64,000 nucleotides of DNA from Echinococcus granulosus (Eukaryota > Platyhelminthes > Cestoda > Cyclophyllidea > Taeniidae), in assembly GCF_000524195.1 (NCBI RefSeq), contig NW_020170541.1, positions 1 through 64,000 on the forward strand, given 5' to 3'. Positions 41,947 to 53,948 of the stretch are shown here, one piece after another. The notes beneath the pieces are model-generated. The model was given only the letters and a program-made list of their open reading frames with translations, was not told the origin of the DNA and did no database searches. The translations under genes were made by a program, and so were the position numbers. Position 1 is the first letter of the stretch. The number at the start of each line of letters is the position of its first letter.

Positions 41947-42467
41947 GTGTGCAGGAGACCACACAGCAACAGCAAAATTAGCAATCGACACACAGAATGG
42001 TATTTAATAAACCAATAAAAATACTGGTCCGAAAATCATAAAATGTGATGAGCGCTTGGCAAATTAAAACAAAAGATTAAAGTTATATGCCTTTACAGAG
42101 ATTCGCGAAGTTTTTAGGCAAACGTGCATCTTTTAAAGCATAAAAAAGCACGAATGTCATTGTCGTAAAATTTTCTGGAACCTACTGCCCAAATCGTAAT
42201 TGTAACAAATTCTTCCTAAAACCGGGAATAAATAATATCGTTTTGTGGCACTATTTTTAATAAGCTTACTTGACATATAAGCTACTCGTGTAAATGGACA
42301 TGTTTTACAATGGCGTACTTCGTCTCAGAAGTATTTCTTAACGCTTGAATTGGTACAGTGTAGTGCCCCGGTTCTTCCTTGGGCTTCACAACAAGCTAAG
42401 ACACCGTAAGAGCATACAAATTATTAATGCACAGTAACATGCGTACAAATGCGCATGGAAGGTTTAA
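41947..42467. other. Upstream flank of PPP4R2
   Basis: AT-rich DNA upstream of the PPP4R2 start on the minus strand. Presumably holds its promoter, but no specific element is evident. Confidence 0.4.
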
Positions 42468-42665
42468 TGTAGCGTCCCGAGACTTCTCTGAAGATAAAAG
42501 AAGAGGCAATACTCGGGCAGACATATATTCAGCACAGAGAAGGCGTTTGGGCTACTGGCATAGTCCGAAGGCCAGCCCACCCAGCAAGGTACGAGAAGGC
42601 CAATCCAAAAGCTCAAAAGTGGCACCTTACCAATACAGATGGATAAACTACCATCGTATTACAAT
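42468..42665 (+). repeat. Dispersed repeat family A, near-complete copy
   Basis: Aligns over its length with 27240-27440, with about one mismatch in six by eye. It begins GCGTCCCGAGACTTCTCTGA, passes through TATTCAGCACAGAGAAGG, and ends near CTACCATCGTATTACA. Confidence 0.8.
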
Positions 42666-43439
42666 AACGTATAGTAAATTCACATTGTCCTCTTCAAAAT
42701 TGCTGTTTTCTTTTTTATCGCCTACTATCGAAACAGATATCTTCGTCGTTACTGTTGCATTTGACGGATGACAAAAATAAGATGCCGCATAATATAAACG
42801 TTTTCTTGGAAAGATATTTAAAGTTTTCAGAGAAATTTGGATCAGCTAGTAGGCAGCGTCCATTGTAAACCCTCCCGAATGTGATGGACTGACTTCTTGA
42901 GCTAGCACGTTACTCGCGAAATTGTGTCAACTCCATGGTTTGCTTTTTTCCTTGAGTTTAACCAAACGCAACATATCAGCAGGTTTTTCTTGATAATCCC
43001 ATTAGGAATTTAGCTAGAATTAAAATCTTTTTTGGACTACTCCTTCCTTTTCGGTGTAAATGCATCACCCTCTTTTTTGTGGTGTGATAAAATCCTATAT
43101 TTTAATATTTTAGGTGCTACCATTTACCACACTGATACCGCTGTTAATGTCTCCAACATCCAACTTCATGGCTGCATACATTACTCAAAAAGCTCTACCG
43201 TTATCCTTTTTTTTCACAGACTTCATCTTTTGCAGTATTTGTAGATGTAAATGTCTGTTTTTTTCTGTTAAACAGTGAGTGCTGATGTAAACACTATGGT
43301 GGGGGTGATTTTATTATCGTACATTAATAGGTGCCGCTTAAATTCCGAGTTCTGCAATCAAATTAGAGACAGTAACTAATTTGAAATTCTCAGATAGTTA
43401 GTTTAACACTAAGTTTGATTACACGGGCGTGTAAATCTT
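42666..43439. other. Intergenic DNA, nothing recognised
   Basis: AT-rich sequence between a family A repeat and a terminal-repeat element. No supportable exon on either strand. Confidence 0.45.
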
Positions 43440-44510
43440 CGCCGATTGCGCATCTGCCCTGTGGCACGTTTCGCAGGCCATGCCAGTAGCCTTAGATTTT
43501 CCATACCTCAATAATGCGTTATTCGCCATAAAATTGTGAATTCGTACGATTTCTAGGAAGACATAGGGCGTTGCTTTGGTGACAGAGGCAAGCAAATCCA
43601 ACCCTAAAATATAAATATCATAATTTATATGGTGGAATGCCAAGCCCTAACGCGACGAAAGAAGAGTAACTGTGGAGACTTAACAGAAAGGTTGAAACGG
43701 CGCCAACCTTAACTTCGGTATCCAATCCAGTCCCGCATTCTGTAGGAATGCTATTAACAACTAAAGTGAGCGACACCAGCCGTGAACTATCCAATAACGT
43801 TCGTTATGGAGCTGTGTACGGTACATATATGAAGCTGCCAATTAAGTAAACATGTGGTACCTCCTTCACCTCTTTACTAAGTGAACGGAAACCAGATAGA
43901 TGAGTGGATTAGCAGCACTGAAGTTACAATTAGGTGGCAGGTAGAAATAGACGCAAAACTTTATCCTTGTGAATTGGTTTAGCCCCTGTCATTTATGAAG
44001 AGATCCGGCCTTTAGGTTAGTGTACTTACTACTAGCGCTGCAGACACGAGACGGCCTCTTTGTAGAGCGCCACCCGATCTTGACTAGTACGAGGGCAGTG
44101 CGTTTCCCCTTCTCCGATTCAGCTTCTCAGGAGGATGAAACTCCAGATGCAAATGCTGGTGGAAACGCAAATACGGGTCCAGACCCAGTGGAATTGACGA
44201 AATACATCTGTGATGTTGTGATCAAGGAATAGAATATCTTCATAGTTTTACACAAATGACGATTGGTGCAACAAGTTGACGGAAGTTGTTTTTTAAGTCT
44301 ACGTTGTATTGGCCAACGCAGGATGTTGGCGAAAGGTAGTGCCGAAATTGACGCTCAAAAGCCAGCTTTGACAGCTAGTTTAAATCCGCATTTAATTGAA
44401 TGGGTATCTATATTTCCACAGATTGTATTTTCACTTGGTAGCATGGCCTCAGGACCATGCCAGTAGTTTCAGTTACTCTATACAGTGAGAAGACTCGGGA
44501 TGTGACATTT
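43440..44510 (+). mobile_element. Miniature element with terminal direct repeats, copy 2
   Basis: Bounded by two similar blocks in one orientation, near 43465-43510 and 44440-44500, both containing GGCC-x-n-CATGCCAGTAG. These blocks are reverse complements of the family B solo repeats. The interior (43690-44235) aligns with 46830-47340: TTCTGTAGGAAT-CTATTAA, GAGCGAC-CCAGC, ACCTCTTTACTAA-TGAA, and GGCCTCTTTGTAGAGC. The 70-codon frame at 44020-44232 lies inside the repeat and is broken in copy 3, so it is not a gene. Structure resembles a TRIM element. Confidence 0.6.
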
Positions 44511-45718
44511 CCTTATAGTAAAATACATAGTAAATGATTACTCAGGTCGGAATCAGGCATTGAAGGCCCATATTCCATCTCCATCACTGAGGAATAGGGT
44601 GTTTCACCTACTACAGAATCTTCCTGAAGATCAGAATTTGTTAATTCCTTGGCCTTGCACAACTTTTAAATCCTTTAAATTGAACTTAAGAGACTTTAAC
44701 TGGAAGTTGGAAAGAGATCTGCAACACTGTATTTTTCTTGGTTAGTTTTATGGTTTTATTTTACGTATTGAAATCGTTTATCTACACATCTATAAATTTT
44801 AGCAAACTCTTTCACGACTTTAAGCAATGTCTTTTAAAAACGAATGTCGCAAAATGACTAGGCAGCAGGTTTGTTGAAAACTTCGGGATCTCAACGCCCA
44901 CCTTAACTCCTCGTTCAATGGCCCAACTACCTATTTGAACTTTATTTTAATCAGGCGAGATGGCTGCATCCATAAATATTGCTGAAACGCGAAATCAGGG
45001 GATGACTTCCGGAACAATTAGACCAATAAAGTGTTACAGATGTTAATCAACTAAGGCTGTCGTAAAAGATTGTATTCTCCTTAACTTTGCCCAACATATG
45101 TTGACTATCCTAGAATTTTCCAGGCCATTTAAACTTAATCGAGAAAAGAATGCACAGAAAAGGGCTGTTTGTGGAACCTATGTAGAAAAATCCTTTTTAT
45201 GCATAAGTATTCAACCTAAATCCCTCACTAATTGTGCCAAAGCAGATCGGAGAGGTTATGCATTAATTGTTGACTTTATCACAAATATGACGTCTTGTTT
45301 ATATTTTGCTGTTTCTTAGCGTGCTAAGGAGTGGAGAAATCAACAGATGTACAAGAAAACTGCTCTTTCTCATCCACATGCGGAGTTTTCGGGATAAATT
45401 CCTCTCCTGTTTATAGAGCCTTCAACACATTTTAGCGATAAAAGTGCGCGCATCACAAATCTTTTAATACATAAAATTCCACTTAATCAATGCATAAAAG
45501 AACGGATTTTTACAAAGATTTTAATACTTTTTATAGTGTCGCCTTATTCTGTGCATGATCTTTGTCTTAGCTAGCCAGGAATCAGCTCGCATTCTTGTAA
45601 ATACACACCACCAATGCATTTCAGTCAAGCTTTCAATAACAACTTTACACGTACACATTTCTCCGATCAAAAATAAGGGTTAAAATTCCTAATCACACTA
45701 GAAACACAAACCGGGGCA
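44511..45718. other. Intergenic DNA, 3' side of the dynein-light-chain gene
   Basis: AT-rich; small frames without motif. Probably includes the 3' UTR of the minus-strand dynein-light-chain gene at its right edge. No gene recognised. Confidence 0.45.
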
Positions 45719-46066
45719 TTAGTGCAGCTTTGAATGGGACATGGATTCATTGAAAGGTGTCTTCCACGTGAGGATCTGGAACTCGTCCACGTTGAAATTG
45801 AGCGTCCATGGACCATCATGCGCGAAATTCATCCAGTAGGAGCCAGTGGTGCAGACTACATGCCAAATTAATCCATACTTGTCGTCGAGATACGCTTTTA
45901 GTTTGGAGGTAAACATCTCCATGTTTTCATGCTTCCTGCAGCGATTGAGGATCTCTACAGCCTTGGTGGTTATTTTCACTTGATCTTTATACACCATCCT
46001 AGTTGAAATGATGGATACATTGCGCGGAAGCTCCATACGTGTGGAACGAACCCCCTTGCCTGCCAT
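45719..46066 (-). CDS. Dynein light chain-like protein (tegumental type)
   Basis: A single-exon ORF of 115 residues from ATG 46066. The C-terminal 80 residues match the dynein light chain (LC8-like/TAL C-terminal) fold: KLKAYLDDKYGLIWHVV, then GSYWMNFAH and a closing LTWKTPF strand. It is related to the C-terminal half of the neighbouring TAL gene (DLKRWLDSRYGRAWHVLL, GAYWMHYSH, LLWRTP) but has no EF-hand in front. In flatworms such proteins are abundant in the tegument and are thought to work as adaptor subunits for microtubule motors or other partners. An acceptor-like AATTAG lies 8 bases before the ATG, so 5' exons or leader addition are possible; I found no EF-hand exon between 46.1 and 49.2 kb. 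Confidence 0.85.
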   Translation of the reverse strand: MAGKGVRSTRMELPRNVSIISTRMVYKDQVKITTKAVEILNRCRKHENMEMFTSKLKAYLDDKYGLIWHVVCTTGSYWMNFAHDGPWTLNFNVDEFQILTWKTPFNESMSHSKLH

Positions 46067-46604
46067 AATCCAGGCTAATTCGTGATTTTGACCCAACTAG
46101 TGCGACCTTGACAAACCTGCCTCTAATTAAATCACCTGTAAGGGCCTATCCTACCACTTGTAGAAGGATTTTGTGATGCTAATTGCAAATATGCGGAGTT
46201 AGCATGCAGAGCTCAAACGCAATCGCCATCCATGCGTAAACAAAATCAATGTGTTTGTGAATCTAATGCAATTTTCTATCCCTATTTATACAGACACTGT
46301 ATTTATTTAAAGACTAAGGGTATTTAGAGGTTCCACGTACTTAAAAACATCCCCGACTTCTAAAATTCCTAAAAGTGAAGCATGACGAAGGGAAGATTTA
46401 GCAATGAAATTTCAGTATTTCCTCTTTCGAGGAAAGAGTACTGCGCAATATGTAATTTAAAGGATATAGAAATCTATCAATTAACTTAAAAAATTATGAG
46501 AAAATTAGCTAGGGACTTTAGAAATAGTTGTAATTGTTTAAAATTTTGCTTAACTATGCGCATAACTACACGAGTACTTGAACCCTAATGAAATTTAGTT
46601 TCCA
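46067..46604. other. Upstream flank of the dynein-light-chain gene
   Basis: AT-rich, no EF-hand-like exon seen on the minus strand. Nothing else supportable. Confidence 0.4.
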
Positions 46605-47610
46605 CTTGGCGGCATGGTCACTGGACCATGTCGGTAGCCCTTTAGTCCTCCGATACGTCAGCGAGACTCAGAGCGCCACATTGGTGGCAGCAGCAAGCGA
46701 ACCTGATCCTAATGGGCGGCTATCCTGATTTCTAGCGCTGAATGCTAAACCGAAAGTGGTAGCAGAAGAAAGATGCCTATCGTTGATGGAAGAACCTGTG
46801 AAGGCTCTTAATAGGAGGGTTTTAAATGAAGTCAACTTCAACTTCGGTGACTACCGGCCCTGTGTTCTGTAGGAATACTATTAATGACTGTAGAGAGCGA
46901 CGCCAGCAGTAAACTACCTGGAAAAGCTTCTTCCGGAGGTCCTTATGGTACTTTTATGAAGATGTCAATCAAGTCAACTGGCAATACCTCCCCCACCTCT
47001 CTATTAACTGAATGGAACCCGGATAGATACGTGGGTGAGCACCAAAGAGGCCATAAAGAGTAGCCAAGAAACATAATCCCCATGAGAGTATTCTAAAATC
47101 CGCCTTTAACAAAATGTATCTGCTTTTGGGCCAGTGTCCATACGACTAGCAATGTGCAAACGAGATGGCCTCTTTGTAGAGCATCGCCTGGTAGCCAGCA
47201 CCATGAGAACACCGCATCGTCTCTATCTCAGTACAGTTCTACAACAGGAGGAAATCCAAGATAGAGATGTAGACACAGATGTATAACCAAACCCAGTGGA
47301 ATTACCGAAATGAATCTGTAACTTTAAGTTCAAGAGATTAAACATTCGCTCAGTTGTAGGCAAATTCGATCGCTGGCGAGGCTGGTTAGCCAGTAGTTTT
47401 TTGAGCAACAACTACGCTTTGGTGGCCGATGCGATAGGGTGACTAAGAGCAGAGCCAAGGACGACGCTTAAGATACTAGAGGCGCTATATAATGCCTCAG
47501 ATTTGTTCAATACTGTGGTTAAGTCTCCGCATATTGTACTCCCGTTCGAGGCTATGCTCCAGGGGCCATATCAGTAGGTTCTAAGTTCTCTTACTCTCTT
47601 ATGCAGCGTC
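46605..47610 (+). mobile_element. Miniature element with terminal direct repeats, copy 3
   Basis: Starts with GGCGGCATGGTCACTGGACC-type sequence and GTCGGTAGCCC, and ends near 47550-47610 with a second, more diverged block (GGGGCCATATCAGTAGG). The interior is collinear with 43690-44235, with many substitutions and small indels, and has no intact ORF. With the inverted copy at 13608-14590 this gives three occurrences of the same repeat-interior-repeat layout. Confidence 0.55.
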
Positions 47611-48764
47611 ATTTAAGCAGCTGGGTGGCGCACTCATTAGAGTTATGGTCATGATGCACCTTAGAGCAGGCTAATCAAGTCACCTTCCTCATTCTTTCCT
47701 CCCACTCAACCGTTACTCTTGAGCTTTCGCATATCATTTTCAAGGGCCTTTCCGACTTCGTGGGATTGAAGCAGCCTCCATTCACTGCACCCATGTGCGA
47801 TTTCTACCCTACATTGGTCCCCGACTGGGCACACTTAGAGAAATATCTTTATCCGGAAAAAGTCTTTCCCTTCAAAGCTAATCCATTCCAATCGAGGTTA
47901 TACGTTTCCTAACTATCTCTACTCTGTGGTGGCACACGTACAAAGTAGAGTTTCAGACAGTGTGCCACAAGGCTGCCACCTTAGTTTCTTATTTGTCACG
48001 GGAAAATAAAGAAGTATGTTTGAAAAACCTGGCAGCTGGTTCGGTTTATGTAAAATCTACATAATCCTTCCACTGACTAAAAAATTCTTCTTCAATCATT
48101 GATTTTATTTTCAACTAAATAATAAATAGTATGCCTAAACCATGAATGCAAAATCGAGTGTTGGGTCCATTTATACTCTTCCAAAACATTCTTCATAACC
48201 CACGCTTCACTACTCCAAATTAACTTAAAAGACCTTTTATTTATTCAAAAATTGGACTTCGATGAGACGAATGTACATTATTCATGGTTTTGGGAACTAG
48301 ATTTCTCTACTTTCTGCTGATCCGTTTGGCGAGCATGTTGAAACAATTTATCACTCCATAATTCTTGTCATCTCTTATTTGAAGAAGCAACAAGAAGTAG
48401 AATTGTGGCAATTATTATCAGATCGATATCATTATTTAAATTCGAAAATAAAAACCTGTGTCAGTGATGGTTGCCATGCTTCTTTAGTTTGCTTAAATCT
48501 GCATTCGATTACGCAGGTGCTAAAGTCGGCAGATTGTGCTTCCGCTCTCCAGCATGGTCTTCAGGTTGTTTCCAATACTTTCTCTCAAACTGCTACGAAT
48601 TCTATGATCCGCTAAATACTCTTCAGTGGGAGATATGAGCAATTTAGTAATGTCCTATTCTTAGCTTCGAACCTTTAACATTTTATTCGTAATTTTATAA
48701 TACTCCGATTGTTGAGCACTACGTTTGGCTTACAGGGGCGCTTAAGGCTCCTCTATTGCACTTT
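47611..48764. other. Intergenic DNA, possible decayed repeat
   Basis: The segment 47640-47990 is less AT-rich than its surroundings but shows no intact frame and no recognisable domain. The 78-codon plus-strand frame at 48379-48615 has no homolog I recognise. I make no gene call. Confidence 0.4.
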
Positions 48765-48850
48765 GCTAGGTGGCCTGGCACCCAAGCTATGTCGGCAACC
48801 TCTCAGCCTTTCTACACGTCAGTAATATATTTTCTGTCCTAGCATTATGG
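48765..48850 (-). repeat. Solo family B repeat, inverted
   Basis: Carries the inverted form of the family B core: TATGTCGGCAACCTCTCAGC, then CTACACGTCAGTAATA and GTCCTAGCATTATGGC. Single, diverged. Confidence 0.5.
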
Positions 48851-49189
48851 CTTCTTCCAACACTGCAATTCAATCATGGCTAAATTTGCGTTTTCGCTCA
48901 TCTTTAATAAGGCGTTTCTAGTGCCCGATTGGACAAAAGTTGGTCACTTTACTTCACCATACCGAAGGGTGAATTCCTAGTAATGTAAACAGGCCTCCAT
49001 GCTGTTTCCAACCTATTCAAGATAGTGGCCGTGAGGCATTTTGCATCCTACCTTATTGGAAGGAGTAGCAAAGTTCAAAGTGGAATAAAAGCGCATCAAA
49101 TACTATCCATTAAATGATAGTTTGCCAAAATTTTTTAGCCACACAGTCATGCAAAGGAAAAAATGTTGTGAAGTTGGAACGATTAAGTT

Positions 49190-52100
49190 CTAACCAGCAG
49201 GTGTACGCCACAGGAGGTACACATATGATCCAAGTTGGAATTGAAGGGAGCAGTCGATCTCATGTGAATAGTGCATCCAGTAGGCACCACGTATGAGAAG
49301 AACATGCCAGGCCCGTCCATACCGCGAATCTAACCATCGCTTTAAATCAGCCACCATTTGTGCCTCATTAAACTTTGAGTCGCTACTGCTGCTGCTACCG
49401 CTGCCACTAGAGGCAAAGTGGCAAATCTGTCCTATGATCTCCGATTGACGTTCAGTTGGCATGCTGGCCGAGATGACTCGAATTTTGGGATTCTTCAGCC
49501 CCGAGTAGTTCTGCATTTCAGAGCTACCCAATAGCAAAGATCTGGAGCAGCGCCTTTGTGTGTATGTGTGAATAGAAGCAATCTATTAGCAGGGTTTCGC
49601 ATAAATTGGGCGTTGCAAACTCCCATCAGCTCAAATATCGTAGACCACTTTAATTTTATCAAGCTTGAAACGCCACTTTTAACGTTACTTTAAAGCTTAA
49701 AGCGGGATCTTCTTTTTCAGAATCCAGAATTTTTTGCCCAGGTTTGGTGGAATAAACACTACACTTTCTTGACTTCCTACATCAACATAAAAATATTCAC
49801 CAGTTTAAATTTACACGACATTATATATGAAAGAGCTATTTATATCAATACAAGAAAAATAGTTAAAATTGCACCTCATCAGTACTATCAAAGTTTGCTT
49901 GAATTTGGCACAGTCGAGTTAATAACAGATATTCGAATGCCCGACAGGACAGTAATGTAGGTTAATATGATTACGATTTACGCCGTTTAATTTCTTTTAT
50001 TCGTCATAAGTGTAGTGATTTGGTGTCTTGTTTAAACACGCAGACACTTCAGCCCTCTCAGGTCTTCTGTATATTAGTAATATCTGTTCTTCCATACCAA
50101 TTTGGCTGGTCATGACTTCATCAAAGGCTTGAAAACCTAAGCAAGTGGTGTAATGGGAAAAGAGAAACACTAAAACATGATCATTACGATGAAATTGGTC
50201 TCCAAGGTGTTACAGGTAAGGCAAAAGAAGGGGGCTTCTTCGTAGGCTCTGGGAATTAATTAAAACAAAAGGGTTTCTTAAAATCTACGAAAGTGAGTTA
50301 TGCGCAGACCATAAAAGAGAAGTTTTATTTGGAAATAAAGCTCACTAAAGTAGAATTACTTGCTAAACGCAACTAAAGACCCTTTAAAATGAGCAAAATG
50401 TCAACTTGACAATAATATTTCCTTTTCAAAATGCCCATGGAATTCAAACAGTGGTTATGTAGAGCCCGAGTCTTTCCTGGATTCCTAAGAAGTCGCAGTG
50501 GCATGGCAGAAAAGGCATTAATGACGTACAGAAGAGCTGAGAAACTACTGCCATGCCCCAGATGTCATGCAGCCGAGTAGAAGCACAACCTGCGGTGACT
50601 CAAGTGCCCACACAGTCGAATGCAGAGTTTGACAAATTGACTTCCACACAGCCCCATTGCCTTTGGTCCGTACCAGAAACTTCACCTCTACTATACGTCA
50701 GCAAAACATTTCCTATCATACAGTCACATATCCTTCGACTTTAGGGAAGACTAGTAGCACCGCAATGACCAATGTGATGCTATAAAAGACCCAAGGTGAT
50801 TTCGACTTTATAAGCCAAAATATTAAAAATTTTCAATTGATTAATCAACATTAGAAATGCAAACCTATAAAATGAAGAGACATGGCCCCTCCTTTCTACT
50901 TCAAGAAATTTGTAAGCAACTTAAATGTCATAAAGCTGATTTACCTGACCACACTCCTTAGATATTTGACATGGCTGGACAAGTTTGCAGACGTCTTTGA
51001 TGGAAAATTTTTGAATATTTTCCTTCCTGTCTGTTCTTATTTATGCATCCTAGTGATAATTTCACTATCGGGCAATTCCTCGTCACCTTTAAATTACAGA
51101 TTACGGCGAGAAAAACCGGTTGATAAATTAAGAATTCTAGCAACACTTTCCTGAAAGGTATACTACTTTCTCCATAACTCCGGAGGTCTTGTGCGTTTAT
51201 TAAGTGAAGATTAAACAGGAATTTCATTTGACAGTCCAATTGTCGACTGGGTTATTAAGCATAATCTACATTAAGGTAATGCCAGGTGGGCCTTATCGTC
51301 GACTGGCAATTTATGAGGCGCATTGAAGTTCGGCGACCCTTTTAAAATGAGAAACTGGAAACGTATTACCAAAGTGAAACATTTTCACAACCCTCAATAA
51401 GCCCGAAATTTTAGTTTAGCAAGAGAAAGTGCTGAAAAGTGTTTAGTTCATATCAAAGCAAGTTTTAAATTTGCGTGTTGGTTGAAAAGGTTTGAATACT
51501 GGAGTCTCGTGTTCGCTCGATTCGGCTATTAGTGAAGGTTAGTAACAATTTAAATGAACATCTACAGATCTGCTTGCTTTAAGAATTTACAGTATTCTGT
51601 AAAACCTGCTTTGTAACTAACATTAATCGCACATCAGTAATTCATTTTGTGTTGGAGAAAACGTGTACTAAGGAGTTAAGTGCTGCTTCCTGCCATGGGT
51701 ATTATTGGCATATAATCGCCTTCCCAGACATCCTAGATGGTATGACATTATTTACAAAGTCAGAGTTACTATGGTCTACCTAGACTCAAATACACAATGG
51801 ACGAAAATTGCAAATTCAAAAGTGATGAAATCAGGCGCTTTTGTTACCTGTAACCACGCAACTAAACATTGTGAGAAATGAACAACGCATCGACTACTTG
51901 CTAAAAGGTATTTAGTAATAATGCGCTTATCTTAAAATATCCTCCCAATTCACATAATTCATGTAATCAGGTAGGAAATGCGTACACAATCCCATGTAAT
52001 TAGCAGTGCAAAAATAAATCCGAATGGCCTTTAGGACGTAGGACAAAGTATTTGTCAATATATTGAATGTTTCGCCATTCAAATCAACTCTTTCTTGCAA

Positions 52101-53944
52101 TACTTTTAAATTAATGTCCTTAAATACCATGGAGCTCAAAGTGATTGAATGTGATTTAAGATCTATAAGTAGTCAAATAGTAAGGCAGAAGGAGGCGTAA
52201 GGACGTTGCAGATTTTCGTATCCATTTATTTCTACTAGAAGGCCATAAAAAGAAAACTGTCACGCGGTTGTAGTCTACTTGGAATGAAGACCGTGATTTT
52301 TTGCGTCGTTAACGCGATTGGCGCAAAATTTTGAGTCGACCGCCAATACTTACTCAGAATTTACACGGTAACCTTTGGGTGAGCGAATACTGATATTGTG
52401 TAGTTCATCATATGAATGAGGTAGCCGGAGAACATTCGTTTTCCACTCGTTTGATAACATCAATTATTGATCCTTTTTACGGAACATTAACTTAGGATAT
52501 CCTTAAATTTTGCATACTATTGAGCAGGAGAATTTTAGAAATAATAAGCACAAAGGCACCTTACTTGTCATCTTCTAGCAGACCAAGTTTTTCCCGATAT
52601 AACTTCATAGTTATAAAGCCACCTTCAGAAGGCTCAAACAGCTTGACCCATGACTAAAGGGAATGAAAACAATCACCTTTAATGTTGAACACCTTTATTA
52701 TTTTCCGTCGATCCCTGTTACATTTCTTCATTGACAAATAGAGAAATAGACTACCTACACTTTTGTGATGCAAGCAGTAAAATAAATGCTTTATGACACG
52801 TACAGAACAATTCGTTAAAAATATTCTTGGTGAAAAATTCTAGGTCTTTCTCTATTACTTCTCACTTGCAATGGTTCATAGAAGAATTTTCATGGTCAGG
52901 TAAAGTGGGGCGAGGTGTTGAAAATTATGATTTTGTGCATGAGTGCATATTTTGGTACAAGTAATACGAAGTGATTTTTTTTTTTGCAAAAGCTACTTCC
53001 ATACATGGCCTTAAATTTCTGCTTTTCCCAAACACCAATCTGAATTTATCAAGTGCAATGACGTTAGCAAGGTTGACCTGGTATTTTGAGGTTTTTGAAC
53101 AGGGTAAAATCGTAATATTTGCATATTCAAAGTGACTTGTTTCACGGCTTAGTGAAAAGAAATCATCTGAATGCATTAATGATTGTACTAAGAAGTTTGC
53201 CCTTAACTTCATGAACCAGTCGTGGCTTTCCTAGTCTCCAAAATCCATCCTTTGGTAAAAGACCCGAATGTGGCCACCCTTTGTAACGTATCAAGGTATT
53301 TTTAATAAACTTTGTCATTGATTCTATCATACAAACCTAGGTTTTAAAACGTAGAAGTGGTTAAAATTCCTTCCACAATTATTTATTTCGATTGGACACT
53401 CTTGTTCAGTTTATCCACATGAACTGAAAGTCTCTCTCATCCAGATTGCATTCATCACGGTGCATGAGAATTAATGGATGAGTTGTGAGCTCGTTTGCAA
53501 CAAACCCTATGTCTAAATGTTAGCTTTAATTCTTCAGCTAAACGGGAGAAAAAGTATTTTACTTACAACAAAAGAAGTCTAGCTATAATGCTTCACTTCG
53601 ATTCAAGCGTAAAGAGCTAGTTCATATCTTTGATACTTTCAGGGCGTGAATTCGATGGTTGATAAAGCGGCAATTTCAATATATCATGTCATAAAATAAG
53701 CCCTACGCTAACAAAAGTAGGCTGGAAAGTAATCTTTCAATAAATCGAATCAAATGAATGTCTTCATCTGAGATATTAGACTTACTCGCACGAGTGTGTC
53801 ATCCTCAATGTCGTTCTTTTGTACAAAGTCCTCCAAATCCGCTCTGGTTATGATGCCGTCACTGTCAGTGTCAATCTCGTAGAAGGCTTGTGTGAATGGG
53901 TCGACTTCAACCAACTCCAAGGTATTTCCGCCACCCTGATGCAT
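49190..53944 (-). CDS. Tegumental-allergen-like protein: EF-hand plus dynein light chain domain
   Basis: Three minus-strand exons (53786-53944, 52565-52653, 49190-49523) join in frame (582 nt) to 193 residues, the usual size of flatworm TAL proteins. Residues 25-36 form a canonical EF-hand loop (DTDSDGIITRAD). Exon 2 (SWVKLFEPSEGGFITMKLYR..) is the second EF-hand position, but its loop lacks the acidic ligands, so one calcium site is expected. Residues from about 95 form the dynein-light-chain domain (DLKRWLDSRYGRAWHVLL, GAYWMHYSH, YLLWRTP), with a Ser/Gly insert before it. TAL proteins are tegument-associated, calcium-binding in part, and well-known immunogens. CTGCAG ends two bases before the ATG, an acceptor. 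The introns are 1.1 and 3.0 kb. The exon chain is my inference from splice sites, phase and family architecture. Confidence 0.88.
49524..52564 (-). other. Intron 2 of the TAL gene (3.0 kb)
   Basis: Separates the EF-hand exons from the dynein-light-chain exon. Contains a family B repeat at 50455-50700. Several 60-95-codon frames are present on both strands without motifs; I see no nested gene. Confidence 0.65.
50455..50700 (+). repeat. Solo family B repeat inside the TAL gene intron
   Basis: Contains GACGTACAGAAGAGCTGAGA, CAGATGTCATGCAGCCGAGTA, GGTGACTCAAGTGCCC and TCGAATGCAGAGTTTGACAA in the same order as 16375-16530 and 56280-56500. It lies antisense to the host gene. Confidence 0.65.
52654..53785 (-). 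other. Intron 1 of the TAL gene (1.1 kb)
   Basis: GTAAGT donor after ..DDTLVR and CCTTTAG acceptor before SWVKLF. AT-rich; the 95-codon minus-strand frame at 52925-53212 has no domain and no splice context. Confidence 0.7.
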
Positions 53945-53948
53945 TTCT

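Noticed and set aside
44020..44232. 70-codon plus frame, superficially coding-like
   Set aside because: Lies within the interior of the TRIM-like element and is broken by indels and stops in the collinear copy at 47150-47340.
48379..48615. 78-codon plus-strand frame
   Set aside because: Isolated, no domain, no flanking splice signals that join it to another exon.
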